Below, piece by piece: positions 38,945 through 52,800 of a DNA stretch of 64,000 bases (positions within the stretch are counted from its first letter, which is position 1; each line of letters opens with the position of its first letter). Origin of the DNA: Phallusia mammillata (lineage: Eukaryota; Chordata; Ascidiacea; Phlebobranchia; Ascidiidae). Below the pieces are notes generated by a model. It was not told the DNA's origin. It saw only the letters and a list, made by a program, of their open reading frames with translations, and did no database searches. The translations under genes and the position numbers were made by a program. The stretch covers positions 62,001 to 126,000 of the forward strand of contig QLIY01000119.1 of the NCBI GenBank assembly GCA_003260075.1, read 5' to 3'.

Positions 38945-40140
38945 TCTGGTTCTGTACTTTTTTTAAAGTTCACCAAAGTAATAGAAAGACAAAAAAATCA
39001 TTAAACCATGGTTGTAAACAAATGTGCTATTGCTACGCTAAGTTACATCTTAGCGGGGGGGGGGTTTGGTTCTGTACTTTTTTTAAAGTTCACCAAAGTA
39101 GTGGAAAAGACAAAAAAAAACATTAAAACATGGTTGTAAACAAATGTGCTATTGCTACGCTAAGTTACATCTTAGCTTCTTCAGACAAAAAAGTGTAATT
39201 AGATGAAACTAAAACTGTTACACTACAATTGAAAACAGAAAATGGTTTAAAAGTAAATTAAAATTAGTCCACAAACTATTTTTTCCTCTGTCATAATGGA
39301 ACATACAGGTTGAGACAAAAAAGATACTGTAAAATGAATGTGTATCCACAATGAACCATTAATCTTTGAAAAAAGCATATTTCTGAAAATGGCCCACTAT
39401 TGTCAACTTTTGCCAAAGGCTGTACAATTTTCTTACCAGGATGAAGAATGTAAATCTCATAATTTGCCCAAAATACCCTTTACCGCAGCACACCCATTAG
39501 AACTGAAGCCACATCTTGTTAGTACTTTGTGTGATCATGATCAGCCCTTGATTACAGCAATAGGACGTAACTTGATTGCCTTCTTACTGATTCCCGCCTC
39601 ATGGCATGTATTTACAACTTCAGTAACGTCTTTGTATGATTCGGGAGCCTAGAAATGGAAAACCAAGTTGTGTGGATAATGTGTTGTATAAAAATGTCAG
39701 AAACAATGACACCACAGACATACTATACAAAAAGTGGAAAAATATTCAAAATATATAGTTATATTTCCTTTGGGGGGGGGGGTTTTTCTTCTATCATAAT
39801 GGAACATACAGTTTGAGACAAAAAAAAGAAACTGTAAAATGAATGTGTATCCACAATGTAGCATTAATCTTTGAAAAAAGCATATTTCTGAAAATGGCCC
39901 ACTATTGTCAACTTTTGCCAAATGCTGTACATTTTTTTTCATAATTTGCCCAAAATACCCTTTACCGCATCACACCCATTAGAACTGAAGCCACATCTTG
40001 TTAGTACTTTGTGTGATCATGATCAGCCCTTGATTACGGCAATAGGACGTAACTTGATTGCCTTCTTACTGATTCTGGCCTCATGGCATGTATTTACAAC
40101 TTCAGTAACATCTTTGTATGATTCAGGAGCCTAGAAACGA
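38945..40140. repeat. RTCB: Duplicated blocks including the last RTCB exon
   Basis: 38946-39053 matches 39065-39178 across a G-run at 39055. 39285-39655 matches 39785-40140 across a G-run at 39771, so the terminal RTCB exon is present at 39648-39541 and 40130-40023. The second copy reads Arg instead of Gly in CHEAGISKK. The first copy also contains about 35 extra bases upstream of the exon. Confidence 0.85.
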
Positions 40141-43100
40141 AATAATAAAGTTGTGTGGATAGTGCATTGTACAAAAAATTCAGGAACTAGAAAGGTGGCT
40201 TTCCTATACATTTCTATTTTATATTTCTATGTCCTATTTACCAATTTACTATACACACCGTTTTATCTACACATATGATTGTTTTTGCAACCAAAGCCAA
40301 TAGGTCCCCACACAGATGTTTATGGAAATTGATTACGCTATAAAAATGTTCCGGTTATTTTTAGATTCTTAAGGAAAAATTAGTAGTAAGCACCAAGCTA
40401 AACTTTAAGTTTTGTCCATATTCTATACAAATCATTACACAGTCATATATTTATAAAAGTAGTAAAAAATAACTTTCAATTTCTAGCTTTGACCTTGATA
40501 TAGCTATCCAAGGTCCATTACAGGTTACAGCAATTACAACATATTTGATGTTTGGATCACAATTAGGTATATAAGTCATTTTGGAGCTGCTGGCTTGATA
40601 GTTTAATTTTTATTACCTCTTCCATGACTAGTTTTGGGGACGCAACCCTAATTGAAATCCCTTTTTCCGCAAGTTTGTCCAAAACTTCTTGGTAATCAAG
40701 ATTCCGTCGAGATTTAGCACGTGACAAAGCCCGGCCCTGTACAAAAGTGAAAGTTAGGTGCATTTACTTTTGGTATTCAATTCATGACTACTTACCGCTC
40801 CATGACATGTCGTTCCAAAAGTTGTGTCCATGCCATGTTGTGTTCCTGTTAATACGTAACTGCATGTTCCCATTGTTCCTCCAATAAGCACAGGTTGTCC
40901 AGTTAACTTTAACAAAAACAATTTCAAGCTTCTTGCTGTGTTAAAAAGGTTATTTTTTACAGGAAACATATTGGGGGGGGGGGAAGTATGATTATGTAAC
41001 AGGTAATTTATACTAGTTCAAACAGTTTTCCTACCACAAAAAATATAAAAACCACAGAACTTAAAATTTACCGATTTACTATACACACTGTTTCATCTAC
41101 ATACATGATTGTTTTGCAAGCAAAAACGAATGAGTGTATGGGAATTGATTATGCGTTCCAGTTATTTTTAGATTACATGTTCTTTATGAATCATTACATT
41201 GGCATATATTTACAAAAGTAGTAAAAAAGAACAAACAATTTATTCTCTAGCTTTGATATATTTGCTGTTTGGATCACAATTAAGACATACAAATAAATCT
41301 GGCTCTGCAGGTTTGATTATTTATATTTGATTACCTCTTCCATGACTAGTTTTGGTGAAGCAACCCTAATTGAAATCCCTTTTTCTGCAAGTTTGTCCAA
41401 AACTTCTTGGTAATCGAGATTTCGTCGAGATTTAGCACGAGACAAAGCCCGGCCCTGTACAAAAGTGAAAGTTAGGTACATTTACTTTGGGTATTCAATT
41501 TATGACTACTTACCGCTCCATGACATGTCGTTCCGAAGGTTGTGTCCATGCCATGTTGTGTTCCAGTTAATACGTAACTGCATGTTCCCATTGTTCCACC
41601 AATAAGCACAGGTTGGCCTGTTAGCTGAAAAGAACAACAACAATCTCTAGCTTCTTGCTGTGTGTAGTTAAAAAAGGTTCATTTTTACAGGAAACATATT
41701 GAAAAAAGTTTGCTGTGCTAGATCAAATTTTGTGTCTAATACAAGTCTTGTAAGTGCCCCTCTTTTCCTAACACAGGTGGTGAGTTCTTTTAAAAAAATC
41801 TTGACTGGCCCTCCCAATGTTCCCCCCAGTTGTGTTTACCTACAATGCGCAATCCCATCTCCTTACCTACAATGCGCAATCCCTTACCTACAATGCGCAA
41901 TCCCATCCATCGTCCCAGTCACATATCGCTTTGTAATAGTGTGTAGCTGCAGCATGCTCAGCCATTATTTACCTATTGTGCCCTTCACTGTTTTGTTGTG
42001 CAGCTATTTCCAGCTTGGTGATTATGTAAGAGCTAGTGTCTCGTTGTAATTTCTTTCACCAAGCGAAAAAACTCATCCCTAGTTATAAAAAAACTACATC
42101 AAAAGCTTGTTCACTTGCAAAGAAACAACAATTATAAGTTGAAATTGGAAATGTCTGTCAAGCAAAAAAGTGCAAAAAGGTTTTCTAAAATAATGTACAG
42201 TTTGTATTTTTTCAAACTTCAAACCAGTACCCATTGAAGGCAATATACCGAATTAGCCGGTCACCACATGTTTTGAAAAAAATTTTGGCACACCGACTTT
42301 TCAGTGTGAAAAATTGGCACCAAAGCCATTAAATGTCCTGTCTTAACCTCTACCACTTGCTTTGCACGTACTGAAATCACACGGATTTACGGGCTGTGCA
42401 CACGTGCACGTGGGACAAGGCATAGGCTAGAAAAATACAGCCTGCAATACGATTCAAACCCACAATGGAAACCTTTTAGAGACTACTGCTCTACCAACTG
42501 AACTACAAGGCTCAGTGGTAAACCCACCAAAGGGTAAATCAAATTCAGCTTGTTTTTGTGTAACGAAACAGATTTTTACCTGATAGTCAACTGGAATTAA
42601 GGGATGATGAGGTGGAAATGCACGAGTTGAACCCTTGCGATGAACAAGTAGTGTTTTCTGCTTTCCATTTACCATGTGTTCCTCCACTTTAGCAATGTTA
42701 TGTGACACATCATATATTAACTGCATGTCAAGATCGTCTGGCGGGCAGTTAAATACCTTTCCAAATGCCTGCAATTTTGTTTTGTAATAGATATTTTAGC
42801 ATTGAAAGTGTCAGTTTTCGATCATTTATAGTATTCTATACTAGGGATCACCAAACTACAGCCTGGGGGCCGGAGTATTGCCAGTGCCCACAATGTTGCA
42901 TCATCTGACTTTAAACAAAATTGTACTCTTGCAGGTCCCACCAAAGCGTTTCACAGACTACAGTTTTGGAACAGCGTTGCATAAGCGCTTGACGGTTATA
43001 ATGTTGTCTTTTCCATGTCATTAATTTTTATTCAAACAAATTTTAAACCCAGAAAAAGTGCTGTTTTACGGTGAATGTAATAAAGATTTACGAAGTGATA

Positions 43101-44377
43101 AATGAAGGTTACAACTTATTTGTTCCCAACAATACATTTTTGTCTACCTGTCTGGTAAGAAAAGTCATAGAACTTCTGTTGACCCAAGCATAGTTTCCAG
43201 CAGCAAACATTCCCTTCAAATAATCCTGACCTTCAGCAGATTTGATGTGAGCACATGCAAGCTGCCGATCATTTACAATGATTTTGTCACGGGCCATAGC
43301 TTTCTCCATGGTAACAAGAGCATCTACAAGGTTTTTGATGATGTTTTTCATAATCATTGTTTACAGCAGCTACATTTTTAAAGGAGTTATAGATGTACCA
43401 AGATATTACATAAAAAATCGTTTTATTATTTAAAAATACAGAAACAAAACACTTTTTTTTGTTTTGTTTTTTTTGTTACAAAAACTGCAACAAATGCCTG
43501 AAAATAGGAAACATGGGTTTTCATCAAAACCTAAAAATGTTTTCTAAAATGTTTTCTAAAAAAATGTTTTCTAATAACAAAACATAAACCTTATCCTCTA
43601 TTTAAGGCAGCGGTTCTGGACTGGTGGTCCATGGACTAGCTATTAGTGGCTCATGATGACATTTTAACAAACTTAAAATAGTCGCATATAATTTATTAAA
43701 TATTTAAGGCGAAAAAACCTTATCCAAGTTTTTGTTAGTCAATTGTTCTATATCTCTCCGGGAAATTCTATAATAAACAAATACGTTTAAGCCAATATGC
43801 TTGTTATGAGTACTTTCTTTATCTTTACTAAACACTGGACTGGGCAACGGCCTGATAAGGAGTTAAGAACTACTGAATTAAGTTAAGGTGTCAAAAATGG
43901 GTTGTCGGAAAACACCAGATAAGCAGTAACAAAATTGCCAAAAGGACAAAAAAGTTGTTTATAAATCAGTCTCAACTAAAAGTTATCCAATTTAACATAT
44001 CTTGTATTTTTTTCTCTTTAAACTGCTTTGTAACAATCATATCCAAAGTTCTCCAATTTCACATTTCTCATGTTTTTAATTACTTGAGCTAAAACCGTAC
44101 CTGTTGCTACTTGATGGCCAAGTCCACGGCTGCCACAGTGAACCATAACACAGACTTGACCTTTATGGTCGATCCCCATTTTATTTGCAGCATATTTGTC
44201 AAATATTTCATCCACTACCTGTATCTCAGCATAATGATTGCCAGCACCCAATGTTCCAAGCTAAACCACAAGAAAGTCAAGTCACATAATTTAGCAGTAA
44301 TTTTGCAAAAAGAAAAAAAAATGTATTATATGTATTAGGGATGTGCCAAAACTGCAAATGTTCTGTTTGGTGGAGCA

Positions 44378-44435
<58 letters not shown>

Positions 44436-47305
44436 GGGCAAAAAAATGTCAGGTGTGGGCCAAAAAACAGTTTTTTTGTCAGCGTTTACAATTTTGTCAA
44501 AAACTTTTAAGTAACTTTAGTTAAATTATCTCTGTCTTTTAAAACATCAACCCAACAAAAATGGCAACTAAATAGGCAAGTTGTAAAAGGGACTACAGAC
44601 TGTATGATTTTGCCTGGTTAAACAGATTTGGCCTGTGGGTCATTTGCTGACACTTAGTTTTAATAAAACAATTCTAAAATAATTTTGATTTTTTTAGTAC
44701 TCTATTTTTTTCATTAAATACTATATTTTGTGATGTTTATTTCTTATGTAATTGTTTCTAACCTGTGGAAGGCCTCTCTTCTTTGCTTTGGCAGATACTT
44801 TGGATGGATCAGCTTGTAGCAGTCTCCCATATTCCTCACAGTGCTCCTTGTCCTCAGCCCAGGCATATCCTTCTCTTAATGACCAGTCCACTCCCATTTC
44901 AAGAGCCTCATTAAGATCCCTTCAAAAAAAACTATGGTCAAACATACCCAACACAGAAAATTAACTACACCAAAGTCATACACTTTAGTGTTGAGATTGA
45001 AACCAGTTTACTATGGTACAATCATCCCAAAAGGTTTTCCCCCAAAAGGTTTAGGTCCAAAAATTTCAGCTGACGGTAAAAATTTTTAAAGGATGGTGTT
45101 GAGGCGACGTGCACTTTATTTGAACAAGTTAATCGAATGACGCAAGAGCCACAACACCGCACATAAAAAGACAACACGAGACAATAAAGGGGGGGGGGTG
45201 AGACAATAAAGGAAAAGGTTCGCTTCACGTCCTATGCATGTAGAGAATTACAGGGTCGCTACAGTGTGAACTTAAGCATAGGTTGTTCATGCAACTGGAA
45301 TTGTTTACGAAAAGCTTTTCTATGGAACTTTATTTGTAAAAGAAAAAAAAGTATAGCCTACATGGTGCTGACTCAACAAAATCCTAAAACTTCCTTGAAT
45401 TCCGTATACTTTGTGTTATAATTGTCTGGATAAAAACTTTGCAAAAATATATTGGCCCGCTGGCATCTGCACCTGATAAAAGTTGGCCTCTATGAAAAAA
45501 GTTTGGACACCCCTGATGTAGGTTGTTTGGCAAAGAAAATGATTATTTGATTTATTACACTCTATTTGGATGGTCACATAAGGCATTAATTGCGTACCTC
45601 AAAAATGTTAAGACAAAAAAGCAAATTTGGCAAAACATAGGGTCCAAACAACAAGTCCAAATGCAACCATGGTGATTCACAATTTTTTCACATTTTATTT
45701 TGCACAAACTTACTTTGCTTGCATTGGAATGACACCCTTCGATCCCACTCCCACAGGAATGTGGTCAAACAGGGACTGACAAAGTTGCTCTTTCACTGGT
45801 GTAACGTCTGTCTCATCCAAGTTTGTCCTGATCAATCGGACACCACAGTTGATATCAAAACCTACAAACAAAATAACATGGTGTTGTCTGTTTTACATGC
45901 AATAGTGAAACATTTAATTAGCGACACACATTTTAATTTAGCTGAGAATGAAAAATTATTTCAAGTTACAGAATCAGTGAAAGAATTTACATGGAATATA
46001 TATATTTCACCTAACTGGCATCTTCATTTCCTTTTTCAAAAAGAATCACATTTTAATTAATCACTCATCCCGTAATTTTGCGTATAGAACGCCTATGTTA
46101 AGATAAAAACTGTTCCACTTAATTGCATAAAATTTATTTCGAATATTCAATGCAATTAACCAGAAGTGTGCGTTTTTCTTTGATATATAAATGTTAACTT
46201 TAAATTTATCCAGTCTAATGATCAGTGATGAAATACAGCAACATGTCATGCAAAGACAATTTATTGCATGCGAGAAGTACGCAGAAGGAAAAAATAACAT
46301 TTTACACACCGACACCCCCAGGGGATACAATAGACTCTGGATCGTCCATATCAAATGCAGCCATGTTCCCAATTGCAAACCCATACCCTGAATGCACATC
46401 TGGCAGCCCAATAGAGTTCTAAAAGAAGGCATAGAAATGTTATTTGCATTAAAAAATTGAAATCTTTAACATGCAAAAAGACATGCAATTTGTAAATAGT
46501 GGAAATTTTGTTTGAAAAGTTTGCTTTAAGCTAATGAGGCAAATATAAAAGTATGTAGTGGAATGCAGACCTTGACAATTCCTGGCAAAGCCGCTACATT
46601 TGCAATTTGCTTGACACCTGGAAGAAACCCACCAATGCCACCACGACATGAGTTTCTTAGCTCTTCCAACATCAACTTTTCTAAATGGCTGTTCACATAA
46701 AATGCACCTTCCACCTAAAACCATAACATAAACAACAGTTTATACTGCATAAACCACCAGTTTACTAAAGATTGTTTTATTTATGTCCTACTCCTTATTG
46801 CCTACTCTTTTAGAAATTTCTTTTAATCATAGTATGTCAGGCCTAGTGAAGGTGTGAGTCTGTGTAGCTCAAATGCAAGGGTGTAAGTCCAGAAAAGCTC
46901 ATGCAGTGGGTTTGAATCCGACCATATGCTAGATTTTTCTAGTATGCATTTTGCTTGGTCAACGGCCAATTCGGTTCGAAGGCCTTAGTAGACCTTATGT
47001 GCCATAATTCATATATGAGTGTGGAGTGATTGCTTGTATGCATGAAAGCCAAAGGGCCGATCCCAGTTTTGAATTTGTGTTCATCTTCATTAGAAAGACT
47101 ATGTGCTTTTAAGCAGTGTGTATATAGTCATATTTTTTTTCTTTTTAACATGTGTAGATGAGACTAACTTTTGTTGGGCATATTTGAAGCCTTTAAAAAG
47201 TATTTCACAAACCTGCATGTTGGGAACGAAACCTTTTTTGATCGTCCAACAGTAATCTGTTTTCCTTTCCAAGTACTGCAACTCTTCATCGAAAGAGCGA
47301 CCCAT
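39541..47305 (-). CDS. RTCB: RNA-splicing ligase RTCB (tRNA ligase catalytic subunit)
   Basis: Catalytic subunit of the metazoan tRNA-splicing ligase, joining 2',3'-cyclic phosphate and 5'-OH ends with GTP in pre-tRNA splicing and XBP1 mRNA ligation. Eleven exons join in phase to 504 aa (human 505): 47305-47213 ([15 protein letters not shown]), 46714-46571, 46418-46310, 45861-45714, 44919-44763, 44260-44101, 43323-43148, 42768-42580, 41624-41514, 41454-41335, 39648-39541 (stop TGA). Key residues: metal-binding Cys121 in FDINCGVRL, the H-x3-H type [16 protein letters not shown], and the guanylylated His427 in TTCHGAGRALSR, split across the exon 9/10 border. The end [10 protein letters not shown] is the canonical C terminus. 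Exons 9-11 each occur twice in the assembly (second copies 40906-40796, 40736-40617, 40130-40023). Introns carry SINE and hAT-like fragments. Confidence 0.95.
40190..41700. repeat. RTCB: Duplicated block with RTCB exons 9 and 10
   Basis: 40200-40972 matches about 41065-41700 with indels; a G-run (40973-40982) marks the join. Exon copies 40906-40796 and 41624-41514, and 40736-40617 and 41454-41335, encode the same amino acids. Confidence 0.85.
42395..42515 (-). mobile_element. tRNA-derived SINE in RTCB intron
   Basis: The reverse strand from about 42511 has an A-box (tagttcagttggtagagc) and, 40 bases on, a B-box-like gggtttgaatcgt, then a non-tRNA body. The acceptor stem does not pair like a functional tRNA gene. 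Confidence 0.65.
44379..44434. other. 56-base G homopolymer cutting a MITE end
   Basis: The TAGGGATGYGCC MITE begins at about 44336 and runs into this G tract just after ggtggagcac; the rest of the element is missing and unrelated repeat sequence (gggcaaaaaaatgtc) follows. Probable contig end. Confidence 0.8.
46850..47080 (+). mobile_element. tRNA-derived SINE in RTCB intron 1
   Basis: Degenerate A-box (tgtgtagctcaaatgcaag) and clear B-box (gggtttgaatccgac near 46910), followed by a body with tcggttcgaaggccttagta. Part of it is repeated at 47395-47460 by assembly duplication. Confidence 0.6.
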
Positions 47306-49095
47306 TTTGATGGAGTTTGGGCTACCTAGCCCTTACCAACGAAACTAAAAATGCAAACTTTAAGACTATCTGTGAAAACTTAAAAATAGGGGGGGGGGGA
47401 TATATGAGTGTGGAGTGATTGCTAGTATGCATGAAAGCCAGAGGGCTGATCTCAGTTTTGAATTTGTGTTCATCTTCATTAGAAAGACTACGTGCGTTTA
47501 AGCAGTGTGTATATAGTCATATTTTTTTGCGATTTCATAATTTTTTTTTCTTTTTAACGTGTGTGGATGAGACTAACTTTTGTTGGGCATATTTGAAGCC
47601 TTTAAAAAGTATTGGGGGGGGGGTTCTTCATCGAAAGAGCGACCCATTTTGTCAGATTTTGGGCTTTTAGCCCTTACCAACTAAACTAAAAATGCAAACT
47701 TTAAGACTATCTGTGAAAACTTAAAAATAGCAATTTAGGACCCAATGACACATATCTATAGTGCAGGGTGCTTTCAGTGCCAAAATACTTCAGTCTTGCC
47801 CAGTGTTTTTTAAGGTGTTTTTGGGGGCCGAAACGGTCCCCCAAATTTCNGCTTTTAGCCCTTACCAAAGAAACTAAAAATGCAAACTTTAAGACTATCT
47901 GTGAAAACTTAAAAATAGCAATTTAGGACCCAATGACACATATCTATAGTGCAGGGTGCTTTTTTCAGTCTTGCCAGCTTTAAGAATAAACAACCATTCT
48001 GTTTTAGCATCTGGTTTGCAATACTAGGGGGGGGGGCCAGATTTAAGAATAAACAACCATTCTGTTTTAGCATCTGGTTTGCAATACTACTTCAGGTTTC
48101 ATAGGTGCATGAAACACAATACACTTAATGTACATATTGACCATACCCTAAATCTGTAACCTACAACCACGCATCATATGCAAATTTTGGGTGGAAGTTG
48201 TGTTAAAAACGTGGTCTGTAAAATATTTCAAATATGCAATGAAACAAAGGCTCTAAAATCTCCTGTTTCTAGGCATTGAAAGACTAATGCCAACCAAACT
48301 GACAAGAGACTTTTTCTAGAGCGTAAGAATTATTGCTATAATAGCTTGTACATCTCGTAAAACGTTAGCTCGTTTGATATTGATACTATAGACATATCTT
48401 CTTGTTGAGTAAATTTTGTTTGGCCCTCTAGTAAACATGTTTAACCAAAATCCCTTTCTAGCTGAAACCTAAAACATATGTAGATTTTGAAGTCTGCATT
48501 CTGTGTTGTATTGCTGACGCTGTTCTTTATATATTTGTGCGATGTAACCATAGCAAACAACTCTCGCTTAATTAAACAATACCCAACTTGTTGCACCAGA
48601 ATTGTCTGTACTTGCGTAACTCTTTTGTAAAATTGTAAGAACCTGATTCGATCAAAAAAATAAAATCGCCAAGATGAAATTGTGGTGCAACATGGCGTCA
48701 CGGGGGGGGGGGGACATATCAAAACAGCTGGTGTTTGACAACGCGGCCTGCGATCTTCTTGTTGAGTAAACTTTGTTTGGCCCTCTAGTAAAACATGTTG
48801 CAGATACTTAAGTTTAACCAAAATCCTTTTCTAACTTAAACCTAAAACATATGTAGATTTTGAAGTCTGCATTCTTTTTTAAGTCTGCATTCTGTGTTGT
48901 ATTGCTGTTCTTTATATATCTGTGCGATGTAACCATAGCAAACAACTCTCGCTTAGTTAAACAATACCCAACTTGTTGCACCAGAAGTGTCTGTATTTGC
49001 GTAACTCTTTTGTAAAATTGTAAGGACCTGACTCGATCAAAAAATAAAATCGCCAAGATGAAATTGTGGTGCAACATGGCGTCACGCATCAATGA
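47025..49095. repeat. Series of duplicated blocks upstream of RTCB
   Basis: 47030-47389 recurs around 47398-47720 in pieces; 47655-47780 recurs at 47851-47965 after an N (47850); 47975-48026 recurs at 48037-48090; 48390-48702 recurs at 48755-49084. G-runs at about 47390, 47616, 48027 and 48703. The last block, with the cgccaagatgaaattgtggt motif, may be part of the RTCB promoter. Short reading frames here are not supported as genes. Confidence 0.7.
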
Positions 49096-49184
49096 CGACA
49101 CATGTCAACAAAATGTTTTTTTTATTATTATTTCTGGGGAATTTTTGTCCACAGTCGTTGGATTCGACCTTAGTATAGGCTGAA

Positions 49185-49352
49185 CGGTGGTTACCAACCT
49201 TTATCGACAGTTTCGCGATGAATTAAATTTGTATTTAGCCATATTATTAAAACTGTGTCTATTTGCAAACCACAAATTTAAGTGAATTCCTCTTCTGGAG
49301 TTTTACAATTCTCCTTTGGAGAAATTCTTCCCCGGTGGGGAACCACTGGCTA
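49185..49352. mobile_element. hAT-like MITE remnant
   Basis: Starts ggttaccaacctttatcgac and ends ggtggggaaccactgg, weak inverted ends of the CAGTGGTTCCCAACC type. Lies between AMT and RTCB. Confidence 0.5.
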
Positions 49353-49802
49353 AATGTGTATCTGTTTCTTTTTTACCTGCTGTAACTTATCTATTTTTAA
49401 TCTACGCTTAAGCTTAGCATTTTTAGTCAAAACATAACAAAGTAACTCAGTAAACTTTATCCCACATAAAAGCTACAAATAACAAAGCAGCACGTGTAAG
49501 CAATATTAAAACAACCAAACATACGAGTATTTAAAAGTACGTAGGTCTTGCCATTCCCCCATAAGACAAAGCCTGACCCGTAGGCAAAGGACAAAATATG
49601 TTCAAACAAAACAATTTCTTCTAAACGCACATTTTTAAACTAAACGGCGTGGTAGATCTGTTTTAAAAGGTAAAATGAACTTTACTTTAAGGCAAATAGG
49701 CTAAATATCTTTCCATTACCCAAGTGAATCAATCAAACGAGACGTAAAGAACAAACATACAACAAGTGGCTAAGGCAATAACTGTCATCCAAAGCATTCA
49801 AC

Positions 49803-52800
49803 TTATTTAACGAAATAATAATTACTGGGGACAAACGGCATTTTGGTGACGGTTGCAGGTATCTTTTTGTTTCGTATGTTTACCAAAACAGTCTTTCCCA
49901 CTTTGCTGTGTTTTCGAGCCACGTAAGCCATTGCTATGTTGGCTGACAGCGTAGGTGAAGGACATCCACTTGTTACGATGCCGATCTTGGTACCTTTTTC
50001 GTCTTCTACTTCGGCGCCATCTACAATGTAAATTGAAAGTAGGCTACACAGAATCTATCCAAAAATGTTAAATTATCCCTCAGTAGATAGTTACTAGAGA
50101 TGCACCGAATCAGTTTAATTTTGGTTTTACAGTTTTGCCGCGTTTTACGCATTAAGTTTATGTCCGTAAAAGATTCGGTTTCAGCCGAATGGCAACAATT
50201 GTTTGTAAAAATGGCAGATTCGACCAAACAAATTCGGCAAACCGAATATTCGGTCCATCTCTAGTAATTATCCCAAAGTTAGACTGGGATGAAGTATTCT
50301 AACGGATCATAGTCATATAGTTTAGGCAACCTGCCACAGGTTTTGGCCTGTGGTACATTATTGCCTAAACATTTTTTTTTATTTCTTACGTCGAGCAATG
50401 GATGATGAAATGGTGAGCCCAACTCTTCGTCTATCCGGCTTGTCTTTGATTTGTTTGAGAATTATTTCTGCCCCAGGAAAATTGGCTTCCGCTCTTCTAC
50501 GTTTACCTGCAGAAAAAATCAACACATGAAAAGTCTTGCTTAGAAGTCAACTATTGCTACGTTCATACGCCAGGCTTATTAAAGGCGCAACCTGAATCAA
50601 GCCAAACACATCAGCAGTCCGTGCGGCAAGGCAATGGATAAACAAATATAGCCAGCTGTAGGATGAACCCAGGACAAACGTAGGGCTGGTGCTTTGTCAA
50701 AGCTTCAGCCGTAAGTTGAATCACAAGCCTGCCTCGCATGCTGTACATGTCAGTTTCGTAGTAGGAGTAGGCATAGCGTAAAATTACAAATAGTTTAAAA
50801 TAAGACGATGCAATTTCTTATTGACAGTTGGTTTGAAATAAAAGTCGTTCTGGACTGCATACCACTGGTGTTGTGATAATAATGTACTACCCTCTAAAAA
50901 TCACCTCATCTTCCTAGATTTTACAATAATTTGTGTAAACAATATGGTCACTCTGTCCAAACATATTCCAGAATCATTTCAAAAATGCCCATACAAATGT
51001 GCTGCATGTCAATTAGGCACCAATACATTAATGATACTTTGTTTACTTCACAGTGCTTACTTATATTTGTATCATAAAACACATACCAATGCACCATGTA
51101 AGAGAAGCTTCAACAGGAGTTGTACTTTCATCGATATCGTTTCCATACAGACACAATCCTGCTTCCAAACGCAGACTGTCCCTTGCTCCTAGACCTGCAA
51201 GTTCAACTTTGGGGTTTTCCAACAGAGCTTCTGCCATTTCAACAGTCCTTTCTTTTGGAATTGAGATCTGGATTTAAGGCAAAAAACATATAAATGCATA
51301 AATGTTTGTGCAAAATAAGACATGTATGTGGGGGTAAATGTTGGGGCAACAACAATTGACACCCATAAATGACAAATTCTACAAGCTGTCCAAGTTGGGG
51401 GGGGGGTATGCTGTACATGTCAGCTTCGTAGTAGGAGTAGGCATAGCGTAAAGTTATAAAAAATCTTAAAATAAGATGATGCAATTTCTTATTGACAGTT
51501 GGTTTGAAATAAAAGTCGTTCTGGAGGGGGGGGGGATATGTCAATTAGGCACCAAAAAAATAATGATACTTTGTTTACTTTACAGTGCTTACTTATATTT
51601 GTATCATAAAACACATACCTATGCACCATGTAAGAGAAGCTTCAACAGGAGTTGTACTTTCATCGATATCGTTTCCATACAGACACAATCCTGCTTCCAA
51701 ACGCAGACTGTCCCTTGCTCCTAGACCTGCAAGTTCAACTTTGGGGTTTTCCAACAGAGCTTCTGCCATTTCAACAGTCCTTTCTTTTGGAATTGAGATC
51801 TGGATTTAAGGCAAAAAACATATAAATGCATAAATGTTTGTGCAAAATAAGACATGTATGTGGGGGTAAATGTTGGGGCAACAACAATTGACACCCATAA
51901 ATGACAAATTCTACAAGCTGTCCAAGTTTCATTTCATTACGACACCTTTTAAAAAAATCACCTATTTTAGGGGGCTAGCGGGTTAACTAATGGGGTTCAA
52001 CACCCAAAAGTATAAAATGTAAAACCACAATGACCCAATCAACAGTCATGTTCATTTTTATCCAAATCGGACAATGTTTTAAATTCTGACCACTAGAGGT
52101 GTTATTAGCAACATTCGTTAACGCTTCTGATGTCATAAGGCTGTTAACACCCCTCTGTTGGCATGTGCAAAACCGTCCACCAAGTATTGCAGAAACACAA
52201 GTAGCATATGTTCTGTTGCCTATATTATACCATTACACCACAAAAATCTTTCGTTTGTGGTGCGCAGAAACATACTAAAACGTTTTACACTTTAGGGGCT
52301 AGCGGGGTAAATATTGGGGTTATCAAGTCAAACGAAGCAGAGGACACATCTACATGACCATATCTACCATCTGCGAAAGTTTCATCCAAATCCATCAAAG
52401 ATTTGATGCCAAAAGTGCATGGACAAACTTCGGCGGAAAAAAGAAAAAAAACTGAGTGAAATCAAGATGCGTCCCCTTCAGGGAAGGGGACCCATAATAA
52501 GCATCCTTAAATCATTTCTGCGAAACAAGACAGAGTGTGTACTTTATGTGCCATTGAAAGCTGGCAAAAGAATAATGTTGAGGCATGTATGCCTACAACA
52601 AAACCAATTCCAAACTAAAAACAGTTTTAATGTGTCTGCAAGACAAATCTGCACAAACAAGCTGATACTAGAAAATATAAATCATAGTACGACAGGTCCA
52701 ACAGGGTAGCTCGAATAAGTCAGTCACGAAGCTGCCCACAGTTGGCAAGGCACTGGCTAGAAAAAGTTAACCTGTGGTGGTATTCGAACCCACAACAGTG

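Noticed and set aside
42395-42515. Functional tRNA gene on the minus strand
   Set aside because: A- and B-box motifs are present, but the stems do not pair well and the element continues into a SINE body.
48441-49101. Two similar minus-strand frames of 126 and 95 codons
   Set aside because: They are two copies of one duplicated non-coding block upstream of RTCB; the frames diverge by indels and lack splice or family signals.
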